NCBI GenBank assembly: GCA_009830035.1
Contig: SZZY01000002.1
Coordinates: 186,001 to 250,000 of the forward strand
DNA length: 64,000 nucleotides
Source of the DNA: Pantoea sp. Eser
GTDB lineage: Bacteria > Pseudomonadota > Gammaproteobacteria > Enterobacterales > Enterobacteriaceae
Direction: 5' to 3'
A program made the translations under genes and the position numbers. Numbering within the stretch: position 1 is the first letter of the stretch; the number at the start of each line of letters is the position of its first letter. This document shows, piece after piece, positions 39,218-50,111 of this stretch. The notes under the pieces are model-generated. The model saw nothing but the letters and a program-made list of their open reading frames with translations, was not told the DNA's origin and did not search any database.

Positions 39218-40684
39218 ATGACTGAAAGCGCACAACTCCAAACCGGACACCGTCACTGGATTTTAATTGCCTGCATGCTGGCGACGTTTATGGCGGCGAT
39301 TGAAGTCACCATCGTTGCCACCGCTATGCCCACCATCATTGCCGAACTGGGCGGTTTTTCGCAGTTTGGCTGGGTATTTTCCATCTATCTGCTGACCCAG
39401 GCGGTCAGCGTGCCGCTCTATGGACGGCTGGCGGATCGTTACGGCCGTAAAATGATGTTTTTTATCGGCACCTCCATTTTCCTTATTGGCTCGGTGCTGT
39501 GCGGTTTCGCCCACAGCATGACCTGGCTGATCCTGTTCCGCGCCTTTCAGGGACTGGGTACCGGGGCCATCATGCCACTGAGTTCGACTATCGTGGCGGA
39601 TATCCACTCACCGCGCGAGCGCGCCAGCGCGCAGGGCTGGCTCTCCAGCGTCTGGGGCGTCGCGGCTATCGTCGGCCCGCTGACCGGTGCCTGGCTGGTG
39701 CAGCACTTTAGCTGGTCGGTTATTTTCTGGGTCAATCTGCCAATCGGGCTGATCAGCATGCTGATGCTGGCGCGCTGGTTACCGGCGCATCAGCAGGAGG
39801 AGCAGCGGCAGTCGCTGAACCTGGCCGGCAGTGGCTGGCTGATGCTATGCGTCAGCGCGCTGCTGGTTGCGCTGCTGCAGGCAGAACAGCTCGGCTTATG
39901 GCTGATCCCTTTCTTGCTGTTTTCGCTGTTTGCCGGCTGGATGCTGAAGCGGCACGAGCAGCGGGCCGACTCGCCGCTGTTTCCGCTGATTATCTGGCGC
40001 AGCCGGCTGATTATGGCCGGTAACGCCGGCAACCTGATCATCGGGGCCGCCATGATGGGGATCAGCGCCTTTCTGCCGACCTGGATTCAGGGGATCGGCG
40101 GCGGCTCGCCGCTGCAGGCGGGCAGCGCCCTGGCAATGATGTCGATTGGCTGGCCGCTGGCCAGTACCCTGAGCGGCCGTCTGATGCTACGCACCTCTTA
40201 TCGCTTCACCGCCCAGCTGGGTGCGCTGTTGCTGATAACCGGCAGCGCCTTACTGCTGCTGTTGCGGCCCGACAGCTCGCTGTATCAGGCTGGCTTTACT
40301 GCCTTCGTCATCGGTACCGGTATGGGAATGACCAGCACCACGTTTCTGGTCTCGGTACAGAATCAGGCGGATTACGAGATTCGCGGCATCTGTACCGCTT
40401 CGATTATGTTCAGCCGGATGATGGGGTCCGCGATTGGCACCGCCATCATGGGTGCGGTGCTGAACCTTAATTTACACTGGCGGTTGCCGCAGGCGCAGGA
40501 CCCGGTGCAGCAGATTATGGCCGATGAAAGTCGCCGTCAGCTGACGCCGGAGACGCTGCAGCAGATGGTGCAGGCGATTGCGGCTTCACTGCACTGGGTG
40601 TTTGTGGTGGCACTGGTGATTGCGCTGTTTGCGCTGGGTGTGGCGTGGATTATGCCGCGTCAGCGGCCGGAACATGCGGAATAG
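39218..40684 (+). CDS. DHA2-family MFS multidrug efflux transporter
   Basis: The 488-residue protein has about 14 TM helices of the EmrB/QacA (DHA2) type. Motifs include MAAIEVTIVATAMPTI in TM1 (motif D1-like), GRLADRYGRKMMF (motif A), FRAFQGLGTGAIMP (motif B) and GVAAIVGPLTGAWL (motif C, antiporter). AAAAAGGA precedes ATG 39218. It acts as a proton/drug antiporter in the inner membrane, and the substrate is unknown. No partner (EmrA) or regulator is adjacent. It is intact, unlike nearly all its neighbours. Confidence 0.88.
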   Translation: MTESAQLQTGHRHWILIACMLATFMAAIEVTIVATAMPTIIAELGGFSQFGWVFSIYLLTQAVSVPLYGRLADRYGRKMMFFIGTSIFLIGSVLCGFAHSMTWLILFRAFQGLGTGAIMPLSSTIVADIHSPRERASAQGWLSSVWGVAAIVGPLTGAWLVQHFSWSVIFWVNLPIGLISMLMLARWLPAHQQEEQRQSLNLAGSGWLMLCVSALLVALLQAEQLGLWLIPFLLFSLFAGWMLKRHEQRADSPLFPLIIWRSRLIMAGNAGNLIIGAAMMGISAFLPTWIQGIGGGSPLQAGSALAMMSIGWPLASTLSGRLMLRTSYRFTAQLGALLLITGSALLLLLRPDSSLYQAGFTAFVIGTGMGMTSTTFLVSVQNQADYEIRGICTASIMFSRMMGSAIGTAIMGAVLNLNLHWRLPQAQDPVQQIMADESRRQLTPETLQQMVQAIAASLHWVFVVALVIALFALGVAWIMPRQRPEHAE

Positions 40685-40719
40685 CGAGCAGGGCGGACAG
40701 TGCGTCGCCCTGAGGTTAT

Positions 40720-41016
40720 TTACTGTGCAGGCGCGTCCTGTGAACTGCCGGCACTGTCTGGCACGCTGGCGTCGTCGTCACGCCCCATGCGCTTGTAAAC
40801 AATCTTTTGTGTGTCGTTCTCACAATGTCCCACCACCTGACCGCCGGCCTGATCAACCTGATCGTTGGCGACGATGTCGAGACTAAAACCCGATTCGGGC
40901 ACACCGTTCTGAATAATTTTCTGGCTGATCTCGGTTTTGACCGATTCACAGGATGCTTGTGCCAGCACGGGCAGCGCGAACAACGTCGCCGTTAACAAAA
41001 CCCTTTGTAGCTTCAT
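40720..41016 (-). CDS. ynfD: DUF1161 periplasmic protein YnfD
   Basis: The 98-residue product has a signal peptide (MKLQRVLLTATLFALPVLAQA) and the DUF1161 pattern: CESVKTEISQKIIQNGV, then VVGHCENDTQKIVYKR. Two Cys probably form a disulfide. I use ATG 41016 with AAGGA 7 nt upstream rather than the preceding GTG. The C-terminal acidic, Ser/Pro-rich tail is longer than in the core family. The function is unknown. The position beside ynfB and downstream of mlc/bioD2 is as in E. coli. Intact. Confidence 0.8.
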   Translation of the reverse strand: MKLQRVLLTATLFALPVLAQASCESVKTEISQKIIQNGVPESGFSLDIVANDQVDQAGGQVVGHCENDTQKIVYKRMGRDDDASVPDSAGSSQDAPAQ

Positions 41017-41061
41017 CACGTATTCCTTATGTTAGTCGTCCGTGATTACTATAGCTGAAAA

Positions 41062-41353
41062 TCAGGGCGCAACTGGCCGGCCGGAGCGGCGATCCAGACA
41101 ACGCAGGGTATTTGGCTCCCAGTAAGCGTTAAGGTTCAGGTTCTTCTCACACTTATCGCGGGTATCAAACGCGCGATCGGCCTTATCAAACTCTTTCTCG
41201 ACGCGGCTATTCACCTTGTTACGCAGCACCCGCGTGTCATTCCACTGCTCTTTATCCTGACGCGCTGCTGCCATCTTCAATAATCAGGCGATTGGTAGTG
41301 GCACTGGCATTAAATGCTGCCGCTGACAGCAGGACCGGGATCAGTTTTTTCAT
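41062..41353 (-). pseudogene. ynfB: YnfB (DUF1283), broken
   Basis: YnfB is a small secreted protein of about 113 residues, of unknown function. ATG 41353 gives a signal peptide (MKKLIPVLLSAAAFNASA) and [14 protein letters not shown], where a small deletion shifts the frame to an early stop. The conserved body [45 protein letters not shown] follows in the other frame to 41062. The homology is clear and the single lesion is decisive. Confidence 0.88.
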
Positions 41354-41489
41354 TGCGCTTTCCTTCAGTTAACGCAGATATCGCCAGGGGTAACGGTTGT
41401 TTCCGCGGGCAAAAGCTTAGTATATCATCGCCGTTTCTTTGCTCACCAGCGGTGAGTCGTTTGTTTACGTTTGTGAGAGAAATACCGCC

Positions 41490-41892
41490 AGACCTGCTTA
41501 CAGCCGGGCGAATTTATCCGCGCTATTCGTATCGATAAAGTGACGGTGTCACCGGATTTTGTCGCGTGGAAAGTCTCTAAGCGGCTTGATGATGACATTT
41601 CAGCGGTGTTAGCCGCCTTTAATCTTGAGATTGAACAGGGCTATGTCCGCGCGGCATGGCCGCCACGCCTAAAAGAGCCACACACTGCGAACAGGCCCAG
41701 CTGGATCAGCCGTTTAATGCCGTGACGGTGTCACGCGCGGCCGCCGCGCTGGCGGAAGATTTCCAGCCGCTGTCCGATTTCCGTGCCAGCGCCAGCTACC
41801 GTCTGCAGGTCGCGCGTAACCTGCTACGGCGTTATTACCATCGCTACAACGACGAATTATCCTGTGTTGAGGTGGCCCGCTATGTCTCATAA
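41490..41892 (+). pseudogene. xdhA: XdhA xanthine dehydrogenase small subunit, C-terminal remnant
   Basis: XdhA-type subunits carry 2Fe-2S and FAD domains. Only the end of the FAD/CO-dehydrogenase-C region survives: PGEFIRAIRIDKVTVSPDF, WKVSKRLDDDISAVLAAFNLE, then a small deletion/frameshift near 41655, and GMAATPKRA ... LSDFRASASYRLQVARNLLRRYY. Stop at 41890-41892 overlaps the xdhB start. All Fe-S and FAD-binding parts are missing. Confidence 0.9.
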
Positions 41893-43831
41893 CCGTCCTG
41901 AATTAAATGAACAGGTGATCAAGGCGCAGCATGCTGCCGCGATACAGAGCGGCGTTGGCCGCAGCAATAAACACGAAAGCGCAGAGAAGCACGTCTCCGG
42001 TGAGGCGCGCTTTATCGACGATAAGCCTGAACTGCCTGGTTTGCTGCACCTCTGCTCGCGGCTGAGTGAGCACGCCCATGCCCGCATCAGCCATTGACGT
42101 CCAGCCGTGTTATGCCATTCCCGGCGTGGTCAGCGTGCTGACCTGGCAGGATGTGCCCGGGATCAATGATGTCGGTCCGCTGGAGCCAGGTGACCCGCTG
42201 CTGGCGCATGAAAAGGTGGAGTATCTCGGCCAGATTGTGATGGTGGTAGCAGCCGAATCACCGTGTGCCGCACGAGCCGGCGCTGCTGCTGCTGCCGTGA
42301 TTGAATATGAGGTGCTGGAACCGCTACCCGATGTCGAGCAGACTCTGGCGCAGAACATTTTGTACAGGAGCCGCACGTTCACCAGCGTGGCGACGTCGAG
42401 GCCTCACTGGCACGCGCACCGCATCGCATCACCGGTTCCATTAATATTGGCGGACAGGAGCATTTTTATTTGGAAACCCAGACCGCGCTGGTGATCCCCG
42501 GCGAAGACCAGCAGCTGCAGGTCTTTTCCTCGACCCAGAACCCCACCGAAATGCAGAAGCTGGTGGCGGAGGTGATGGGCATCCGCATGAATCAGGTCAC
42601 CATTGATATGCGGCGGATTTGGCGGCAAAGAGACCCAGGCGGCGGGCGTCGCCTGTCTGTGCGCCATCGTCGCCCGCCAGACCGGCCGGGGGCAGCGAAG
42701 ATGCGGCTTTCACGCCTTGACGACATGCGCATTACTGGCAAATGGCATCCGTTTTTTTTCCGCTATGAAGTCGGCGTTGAGGATGATGGGTTGTTGTGCG
42801 GGGTGAAGGTCGATCTGGCGGGCAACTGCGGGTATTCACTCGATCTCAGCGGATCTATCGTCGATCGGGCGATGTTCCACGCAGATAATGCCTACTACCT
42901 TGGCGATGCGCGCATTACCGGTTGCCGCTGCCGCACCAACACCGCCTCGAATACCGCCTATCGCGGCTTTGGCGGCCCGCAGGGCATGGTGGCGATTGAG
43001 CAGATCATGGACCACATCGCTCGCGAACGCGGCCTTGATCCGCTGGCGCTGCGTAAACGCAACTATTACGGCAAGCAGGATCGCAACATTACCCATTATC
43101 ATCAGCAGATTGAAGATAATCTGCTGGACGAGATCACCGAACAGCTGGAGCAGAGCAGCCATTATCAGGCCCGTCGGGCGGAGATCCGCGCGTTTAATGC
43201 CCGCAGCCCGCTGCTGAAGCGCGGTCTGGCGCTGACGCCGGTTAAATTCGGCATCTCGTTTACCTCCAGCTTTCTCAACCAGGCGGGCGCACTGATTCTG
43301 ATTTACACCGACGGTACGGTGCAACTTAATCACGGCGGCACCGAGATGGGTCAGTGTCTCAACACCAAAATCATCCAGATCGTTGCCGAAGTGCTGCAGA
43401 TTGAAGTCGATAAGATTCAGATCACCGCCACCGATACCGGTAAAGTGCCGAACACCTCGCCGACGTGGCCCGGCTGGCAGGGCGCGGCCTGCTGTGAAGT
43501 GGTGATCGATACCTTAAACCGGTGAATATCGCCTGCTGTGCGCAGACATTCTGCATGACGCGGGTGCCTCGCTGAATCCGGCAATCGACATCGGCCAGGT
43601 CGAAGGCGGATTTGTGCAGGGCGTTGGCTGGCTGACCTGTGAAGAGCTGGCGTGGAGCGAGAAAGTGCAATTGCTGACTGACCGACGGCCCGGCCAGCTA
43701 CAAAATCCCGGCCATCAGTGACGTTCCGGCCGATCTGCGGGTGACGCTGGTGGAGAACCGTAAAAATCCGCAGGATGCGCCCGCCACGCCGGAACGGGTA
43801 CTGAATGGCGTGCTGAAACTGGCAGGAGCCT
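41883..43831 (+). pseudogene. xdhB: XdhB molybdopterin subunit, broken
   Basis: XdhB-type subunits hold the molybdenum cofactor. ATG 41883 reads MSHNRPELNEQV, with GRSNKHESAEKHVSGEARFID typical of the family. Frameshifts occur near 42095 (ARISH/IDVQPCYAIPG), near 42360 and near 42610 (MRRIWRQ instead of a glycine-rich FGGKETQAA, still visible in another frame). The segment NTASNTAYRGFGGPQGMVAIEQIMDHIA is well kept. After NTSPTWPGWQGAA... a large deletion removes several hundred bases, then DILHDAGASLNPAIDIGQVEGGFVQGVGWL and a deleted C-terminus follow. No active dehydrogenase is possible. Confidence 0.9.
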
Positions 43832-43834
43832 GTG

Positions 43835-44180
43835 ATGACCTACCCTGACTGGATAACCGTGCTGCACCAGCTGCGTATTCACTCTGCAGCCGGAGGACCC
43901 GCTGGACTGCGTGGCGCAGGCCGCACCGGACAGTTACTTCATCATAATGACCCATCATCATCCGCTCGATTTCGACCTGTGCGAAGCGGTGCTGAAACGC
44001 GGAGATTTTCGCTATGCGGGTGTGATTGGATCGCAGACCAAAAGCCAGTGTTTCCGCTACCGGCTGGCGCGGCTGCGTTGTCCGATCGGCCTGCCGGACG
44101 TGAAAGGCAAGCTGCCAGCAGAGATTGCGGTGGCGATTGCCGGTGAAATAATCAGCGTTTATCAGCAGCATCTGAGCTGA
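43835..44180 (+). pseudogene. xdhC: XdhC-like molybdenum cofactor inserter, broken
   Basis: XdhC inserts sulfurated Moco into xanthine dehydrogenase. ATG 43835 with AGGAG upstream reads MTYPDWITVLHQLR, then about 130 codons are lost and the frame shifts. The C-terminal Rossmann-like part (DSYFIIMTHHHPLDFDLCEAVL, FRYAGVIGSQTKSQCFRYRL, GLPDVKGKLPAEIAVAIAGEII) survives to 44180. All three genes of this purine-catabolic unit are dead, as is the purine permease at about 35 kb. Confidence 0.87.
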
Positions 44181-44241
44181 GTTGTTTAACCGCCGGCAAC
44201 CTGCCAGGATAGGACTTTGCGATGCCCATCAGGAGCGAATC

Positions 44242-45905
44242 ATGAACGCCCGTCAGAATCCTTTCTTTAGCGTCAGCACCTTGCCTTATCAGACGCCGCC
44301 GTTCGATCAGATCGAGGAGCAGGATTTCCTGCCCGCGTTACAGGCGGGCATTGAAGAGAAACGCCGGGAAGTCGAGGCGATTGCCACCAGCAGCGACGCG
44401 CCAACCTTTCAGAATACCTATGAGGCGCTGGAGAAGAGCGGGCAGTTGCTGAACCGGGTGAATCTGGTGTTCAGCGCCATGACGTCGGCGCACACCAGCC
44501 CGTATCTGCAGCAGGTGGATGAAGAGATCGCCCCGCACTTACCGCACTCACGACGATATTATGCTCAACCGGCCGCTGTTCTCGCGACTGGATGCGGTGT
44601 ATGTGCAGCGCACCCAGCTTGACGCTGAATCAAAACGGCTGGTCGAGGTGATCTGGCAGCGCTTTCGATTGGCGGGCGCTAATCTGCCGGAAACCCAGAA
44701 ATACCAGCTCAAAGCCCTGAATCAGGAGGCGGCGCGCCTCAGCACCCGCTTCACCAATAAGCTGCTGGCGGCCACCAAAGCGGATGGACTGGAGAATGCC
44801 TGGCTGTTGGTGCTGCAAAACATCACCCAGCAACCGGCGCTGCAGAGTCTGAGCGATCGCGAGACCCGCACCGAAAAAGGCGATGACAACGACACCTGCG
44901 AGCTGGTGCTGCGTCTGGCGCAGGTGCGGGCGGAGCAGGCCCGGCTGCTGGGCTTTGCCAGTTACGCCGACTGGAAGCTGCAGGATCAGATGGCAAAAAC
45001 TCCGGATGCCGCGTTTGCTTTCATGCGCAATATCGTGCCTGCTGCACGGGCGCGGGCTGAACGGGAAGCGGCGGCCAATTCAGCAAACTATCGATCGCCA
45101 ACAGGGCAATTTCACCCTACGCGCCTGGGACTGGAATTTCTATGCCGAACAGGTGCGCCATGCGCAATACGATCTGGATGAGAGTCAGATCAAACCTTAC
45201 TTTGAACTGAATAGCGTGCTGCAGAATGGAGTGTTCTGGGCGGCGACCCAGCTTTACGGCATTCAGTTTACGCCACGTCAGGATCTGCCGGTTTACCATC
45301 CCGACGTGCAGGTTTACGAGATTTTTGATGCCGACCAGACGCCGCTGGCGCTGTTCTACACCGACTTCTTCAAGCGTGACAGCAAAGGCGGTGGGGCGTG
45401 GATGAGTAACTTCGTCAATCAGTCGACGCTGCTTGAGAGTAAGCCGGTGATCTACAACGTCTGCAACTTCACCAAACCGCCGGCCAGTTCGCCCGCCACT
45501 ATCAGAGCGGAGAGCCGATGCCCGCCGCGCTGCACGAAAAGATCATCCGCGCCGGTAAATTTAACAAAGGCTATGAGATGAGTGAGCTGCTGGCCGCGGC
45601 GTTGCTGGATCTGCACTGGCACAGCCTGACCGGCGATCAGGCCCCGCAAAGCGTCGACGGCTTTGAACAGCAGGCATTGCAGAGCGATAATCTGGCGTTA
45701 GCCGCGGTGCCACCGCGCTATCGCTCCAGCTATTTCCAGCACATCTGGGGCGGAGGTTACGCCGCCGGCTACTACGCCTATATCTGGCTGGACCCGGATG
45801 CTGGCCGATGATGGTTATCAGTGGTTTGTCGAACAGGGCGGTCTGACGCGGGAAAATGGCGATGTTTTCCGCCAGAAAATTCTGTCGCGCGGTAACAGCA
45901 GCGCC
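44242..45905 (+). pseudogene. dcp: Dipeptidyl carboxypeptidase Dcp, broken
   Basis: Dcp is an M3 zinc peptidase of about 680 residues. MNARQNPFFSVSTLPYQTPPFDQI is a normal N-terminus. Frameshifts fall near 44545 and 45085, and an internal deletion removes about 60 codons before NAWLLVLQN. VYNVCNFTKP is followed by a deletion of about 80 codons that removes the zinc-binding HEFGH. FNKGYEMSELLAAALLD and VPPRYRSSYFQHIWGGGYAAGYYAY follow, with another shift near 45795. MLADDGYQWFVEQGGLTREN ends near 45900, where foreign sequence begins. The enzyme is certainly inactive. Confidence 0.93.
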
Positions 45906-46099
45906 TTCGTTCAACCTGCACCTCATTTCCGGTACGTGCGCCGCTGCCACAGCTGACGCCTGCCGCCGCGCGATGCGACGTCTCCGCCTGTCAGACCAAC
46001 TGCTACGTCGAACGATCCCATTGTAATACCCGTGATACCGGGGCGTGCAGCTCACAAGCGCAGATCTGTGTGCAGGCCTGCGCCGACCAGTGCAAATAA
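45905..46099 (+). pseudogene. Cysteine-rich protein tail, unknown
   Basis: In one frame the 64 codons after the dcp break read as an open, start-less stretch with nine or so cysteines: CDVSACQTNCYVE, HCNTRDTGACSS, ICVQACADQCK, then TAA (46097-46099). The regular CxxxC spacing suggests a secreted disulfide-rich or metal-binding protein whose 5' part was deleted. I do not recognise the family. It may alternatively be noise, but such Cys density by chance is unlikely. Confidence 0.4.
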
Positions 46100-46108
46100 A
46101 TCGATTCA

Positions 46109-47264
<1,156 letters not shown>

Positions 47265-47297
47265 TCCCTGACGCCAGCGCCCGCCGGTCTCGTCGTC

Positions 47298-47911
47298 TCA
47301 GGGCCATCGGGACGCGCGGATCACCTCGCAGAAGTTGAGCGGCTGAAAGTCGGGCTGTTTGTCTTTGATCACATCTGCTTTGACGTCATCAAAAGTGGTC
47401 TGCGGTTTATCTTTGATCCCCTGGTAAAACGCCTGAATAATCTCCTCTTTAAACGCCGCCGGACGCGGGTGCGCCGCACTGTAGCGTTCGAAATTAAGAC
47501 CCAGTACGTCCATCTCCACTCCGGCGGTGACCAGAGCAATTTCCGGGGACATAAACTCAGGAATACCGGGCGTGGTATGCAGGGCAATGGCGGTCCAGAC
47601 TTTATCAATCTCCGCCTGAGCGATACCGTGCTGCTGCAGAAAGTCGCGCGCCGCATTGGCACCGTCCACTTCAAACCGTTTATCGCAACTGCAGTGCGTC
47701 CGGGTCAGCCCATGTCGTGAAACAGACAGCCGACATACAGCAGTTCCCGATCGACGCTCAGATCTCGCTGTTCTCCGGCCAGTGCGGCCCAGTAAAACAC
47801 CCGGCTTGAGTGATGAAACAGCAGCTCAGATTCAGTATCGCGGACCAGCTCAGTCGCCTAGCGTGCCAGGGCAGTTTGCGGCACGGTGATGCCTGCTACG
47901 GATAGGTTCAT
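47298..47911 (-). pseudogene. HD-domain hydrolase, cyanamide hydratase-like, broken
   Basis: ATG 47911 opens MNLSVAGITVPQTALAR and then TAG (47858-47860). The frame resumes with SSRVFYWAALAGEQ and ELLYVGCLFHDMG (the HD motif), where a frameshift near 47708 creates another stop. VDGANAARDFLQQHGI, AIALHTTPGIPEFMSPEIALV and PDFQPLNFCEVI follow in a third frame. The fold resembles the cyanamide-hydratase-type HD family, often found next to GlxA-type regulators, as here. The substrate is unknown. Confidence 0.85.
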
Positions 47912-48015
47912 TTTTTTGATTGTCTGAACTCAGCATAAGGTGCACACTTTGTGTCGTATATCGTCCTGTTACGACGATAAGAGACATTCCGATACCTGCC
48001 GACCTGGAGTGAGTG

Positions 48016-48917
48016 ATGCAGCATGATATCGCTATTCTGGCGGTGCCCGGCGTCCAGTTGCTGGACGTTTCCGGACCGCTGGATGTTTTTGCCGAAGCTA
48101 ACCGGATGCTGAGGCGCAGGGTGTAACGCAGCCAGCTGATCAGCCTGCATCCGGGTGAAATCCGCACCTCATCCGGGGTACGGCTGCTGGCCGATCGGGA
48201 GCTGACGCAGTGTGATTCGCTGAGGCTGCAGACTTTTTTATTAGCGGGCGAGCCGGAGATCGACAGCCTGGTGGCCGGGCCAGAAACCCTGGACCGCATC
48301 AGCGGGTTATGTGAGCGCAGCCAGCGTTTTGGTTCGGTATGCAGCGGTGCGCTGCTGCTGGCGTAGACCGGCCTGTTGCAGCATAAGCGGATTACCACTC
48401 ACTGGGCCTGTGCCGCTGCGCTGCGTGAACGCTTTCCGGCAATTCAGGTCGATGCGAATGCGCTGTATGTGGCTGATGGCCGGGTCCGCACCGCAGCGGG
48501 CGTGACGTCCGGTCTCGATCTGGCGCTTCGGCTGGTGGAGGAAGATCTGGGCGCGGAGGTGGCGGCCAATCTGGTGATGTTTTTTCGCCGTCCGGTCGAT
48601 CAGTCACATTTTGTCCGGGGCGATTCAGCACCTTGACCAGGTCAGGAACGTCACTACGCTGGCCGACCGCCTGCAGCTCAGCGAGCGAGCGGCATCTGAC
48701 ACGGCTGTTTCGTCAATCGCTGGCAATGACGCCAGCCAGTGGCTGGAGCGCGAACGTATCGCAAAAGCGCACCAGCTAATTGAGCAGGGAGTGGATAAAG
48801 GTAAGACGCTAGGCGGATCGCTGCGGATTTGCCAGCAGCGACGTGATGCGCCGCACCTTTGTTGGCGTCACCAGCCTGACGCCAACGCTCTATCGCCGAC
48901 TGATACGTCAGGGGTAA
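48016..48917 (+). pseudogene. GlxA-family AraC regulator, broken
   Basis: This DJ-1/PfpI-like plus AraC-HTH regulator lies divergent to the HD hydrolase. ATG 48016 (GGAG upstream) starts MQHDIAILAVPGVQLLDVSGPLDVF, and TAA at 48124-48126 interrupts it. The nucleophile-elbow-like segment FGSVCSGALLLA is followed by TAG at 48364-48366, then TGLLQHKRITTHWACA. Frameshifts near 48620 and in the AraC HTH (48680-48850) scramble the end, whose last part VMRRTFVGVTSLTPTLYRR is readable to 48917. The regulator and its presumed target are both dead. Confidence 0.87.
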
Positions 48918-48991
48918 TAAAGCTGGCGCGCCGTGTTCATTTGCGTTTGCGCTAAAATTTAATTTAAATTAAATGAACAGAGGGCCGTGCT

Positions 48992-49425
48992 ATGTCAATT
49001 GCCATTTATACGCCCGCCAGCAGTCGCCGCAACAGTTCGCTGCTGCATGCGCTGAACCTGCCGGATGCGCATCAGCGGATTGCCGTTGGCTTCAGCAGCG
49101 AGGTGCTGAAACGCACCGCGTCGTTATCCGCCTTTGATGAAATCTGGCTGTGTCGCCTGGGGGCACCGATCGCAGTACCTACAACCGTAAAGTCAAAGAT
49201 CCTCAGCAGATCTTTTCGCCCGATCAGAGCGGACGTATTTACATGCTGATCCGCGTACTGTCCGCTGCCAGCGCACTGCTCCGTGACGATCCGGCGCGGC
49301 TGGTGCGGTGGCTGGAAACGCCAGCCAGGGCACTGGGCGGCAGAAAACCGGCGGAGATGACCACTACGGGCGCGGAAGCGGTGCTCAACCTGATTGGTCA
49401 GCTCGAACATGGCGTGATCACCTGA
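48992..49425 (+). pseudogene. Xre/ParS-type (DUF2384) antitoxin, frameshifted
   Basis: ATG 48992 gives MSIAIYTPASSRRNS and an N-terminal region up to AFDEIWLC; a base change near 49160 then shifts the frame. The C-terminal toxin-binding domain (RVLSAASALLRDDPARLVRWLETPARALGGRKPAEM ... EHGVIT) is the hallmark of RES-Xre antitoxins (MbcA/ParS family). Its stop overlaps the start of the RES toxin (TGATG), a typical TA operon. The frameshift separates the HTH-like N-terminus from the toxin-binding part. Confidence 0.85.
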
Positions 49426-49848
49426 TGGCGGCGGTGCGCTTTTTCCGGCTGGTGAAAAGCGAATATGCGATGACCGCCTTTGACGGTTTCGGTGACCAGC
49501 AACCTACGGCGGCCGCTGGAATTCAGTTGGCATCGGCTGTGTCTATCTTGGATCAAGCCGGGCGCTGGTGCATCTCAGCATTCAGGATCTGGCGCACCAC
49601 TATTCGATGCTGTCGATCAGCGTGCCTGAAACGCTGATCACCGAGCTGTCGCTGACGGCGCTCCCCGACGACTGGTAGGCCGATCCCGCACCGCCCTCGA
49701 CCCGGGAGATCGGGGATGGCTGGCTCGCTAGCCCCGATCACGGGCTGATCCTCAAGGTCCCGAGTACCCTGACCGGGGAGTGGAACGCGCTGTTTAATCC
49801 TGCGCATCCGGCCGCCGCCGCGATTATCAGCAACGTGGTGGTCGAGCC
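49425..49848 (+). pseudogene. RES-domain toxin, broken
   Basis: RES toxins degrade NAD+ and belong to type II systems with Xre/ParS antitoxins. The start MAAVRFFRLVKSEYAMTAFDGFG is good. A frameshift near 49505 moves GGRWNS to another frame (the Arg of the GRWN motif is readable there), then VHLSIQDLAHHYSMLSISVPE continues. TAG at 49676-49678 follows LPDDW, and the last part SPDHGLILKVPSTLTGEWNALFNPAHP is open until a deletion near 49848 joins a GH15 gene. Toxin and antitoxin are both inactivated. Confidence 0.88.
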
Positions 49849-50018
49849 TTCAGGCGATCAAACAGCGGTTTTGCATCCAGGTTTTGCGCGCACCACCAGT
49901 CAATCGAGCCATCCGGCGCAATCAGCGCCACTGAACGCCCCTCGCCAATGGCGGCATAATCACACAAGCCGGCAAAGCCATTGTCGCGGGCCGGCTGATG
50001 GAAGATCTGGTTTTCCAT
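49849..50018 (-). pseudogene. GH15 glucoamylase-type protein, N-terminal fragment
   Basis: ATG 50018 with AAGGAAG upstream reads MENQIFHQPARDNGFAGLCD, then YAAIGEGRSVALIAPDGSIDWWC, the characteristic N-terminus of GH15-type (trehalase/glucoamylase-like) proteins of about 600 residues. After LDAKPLFDRL the sequence runs into the RES toxin on the other strand. Over 90 percent of the gene is gone. Confidence 0.82.
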
Positions 50019-50111
50019 GGTTTTCTTCCTTAGTTTTACTGTGACAACTGACAAATCGGGCGCAGGCAGGACAAAAAAGTGGCCGCATAATGCGGCCACC
50101 GGGGAGCGTGA

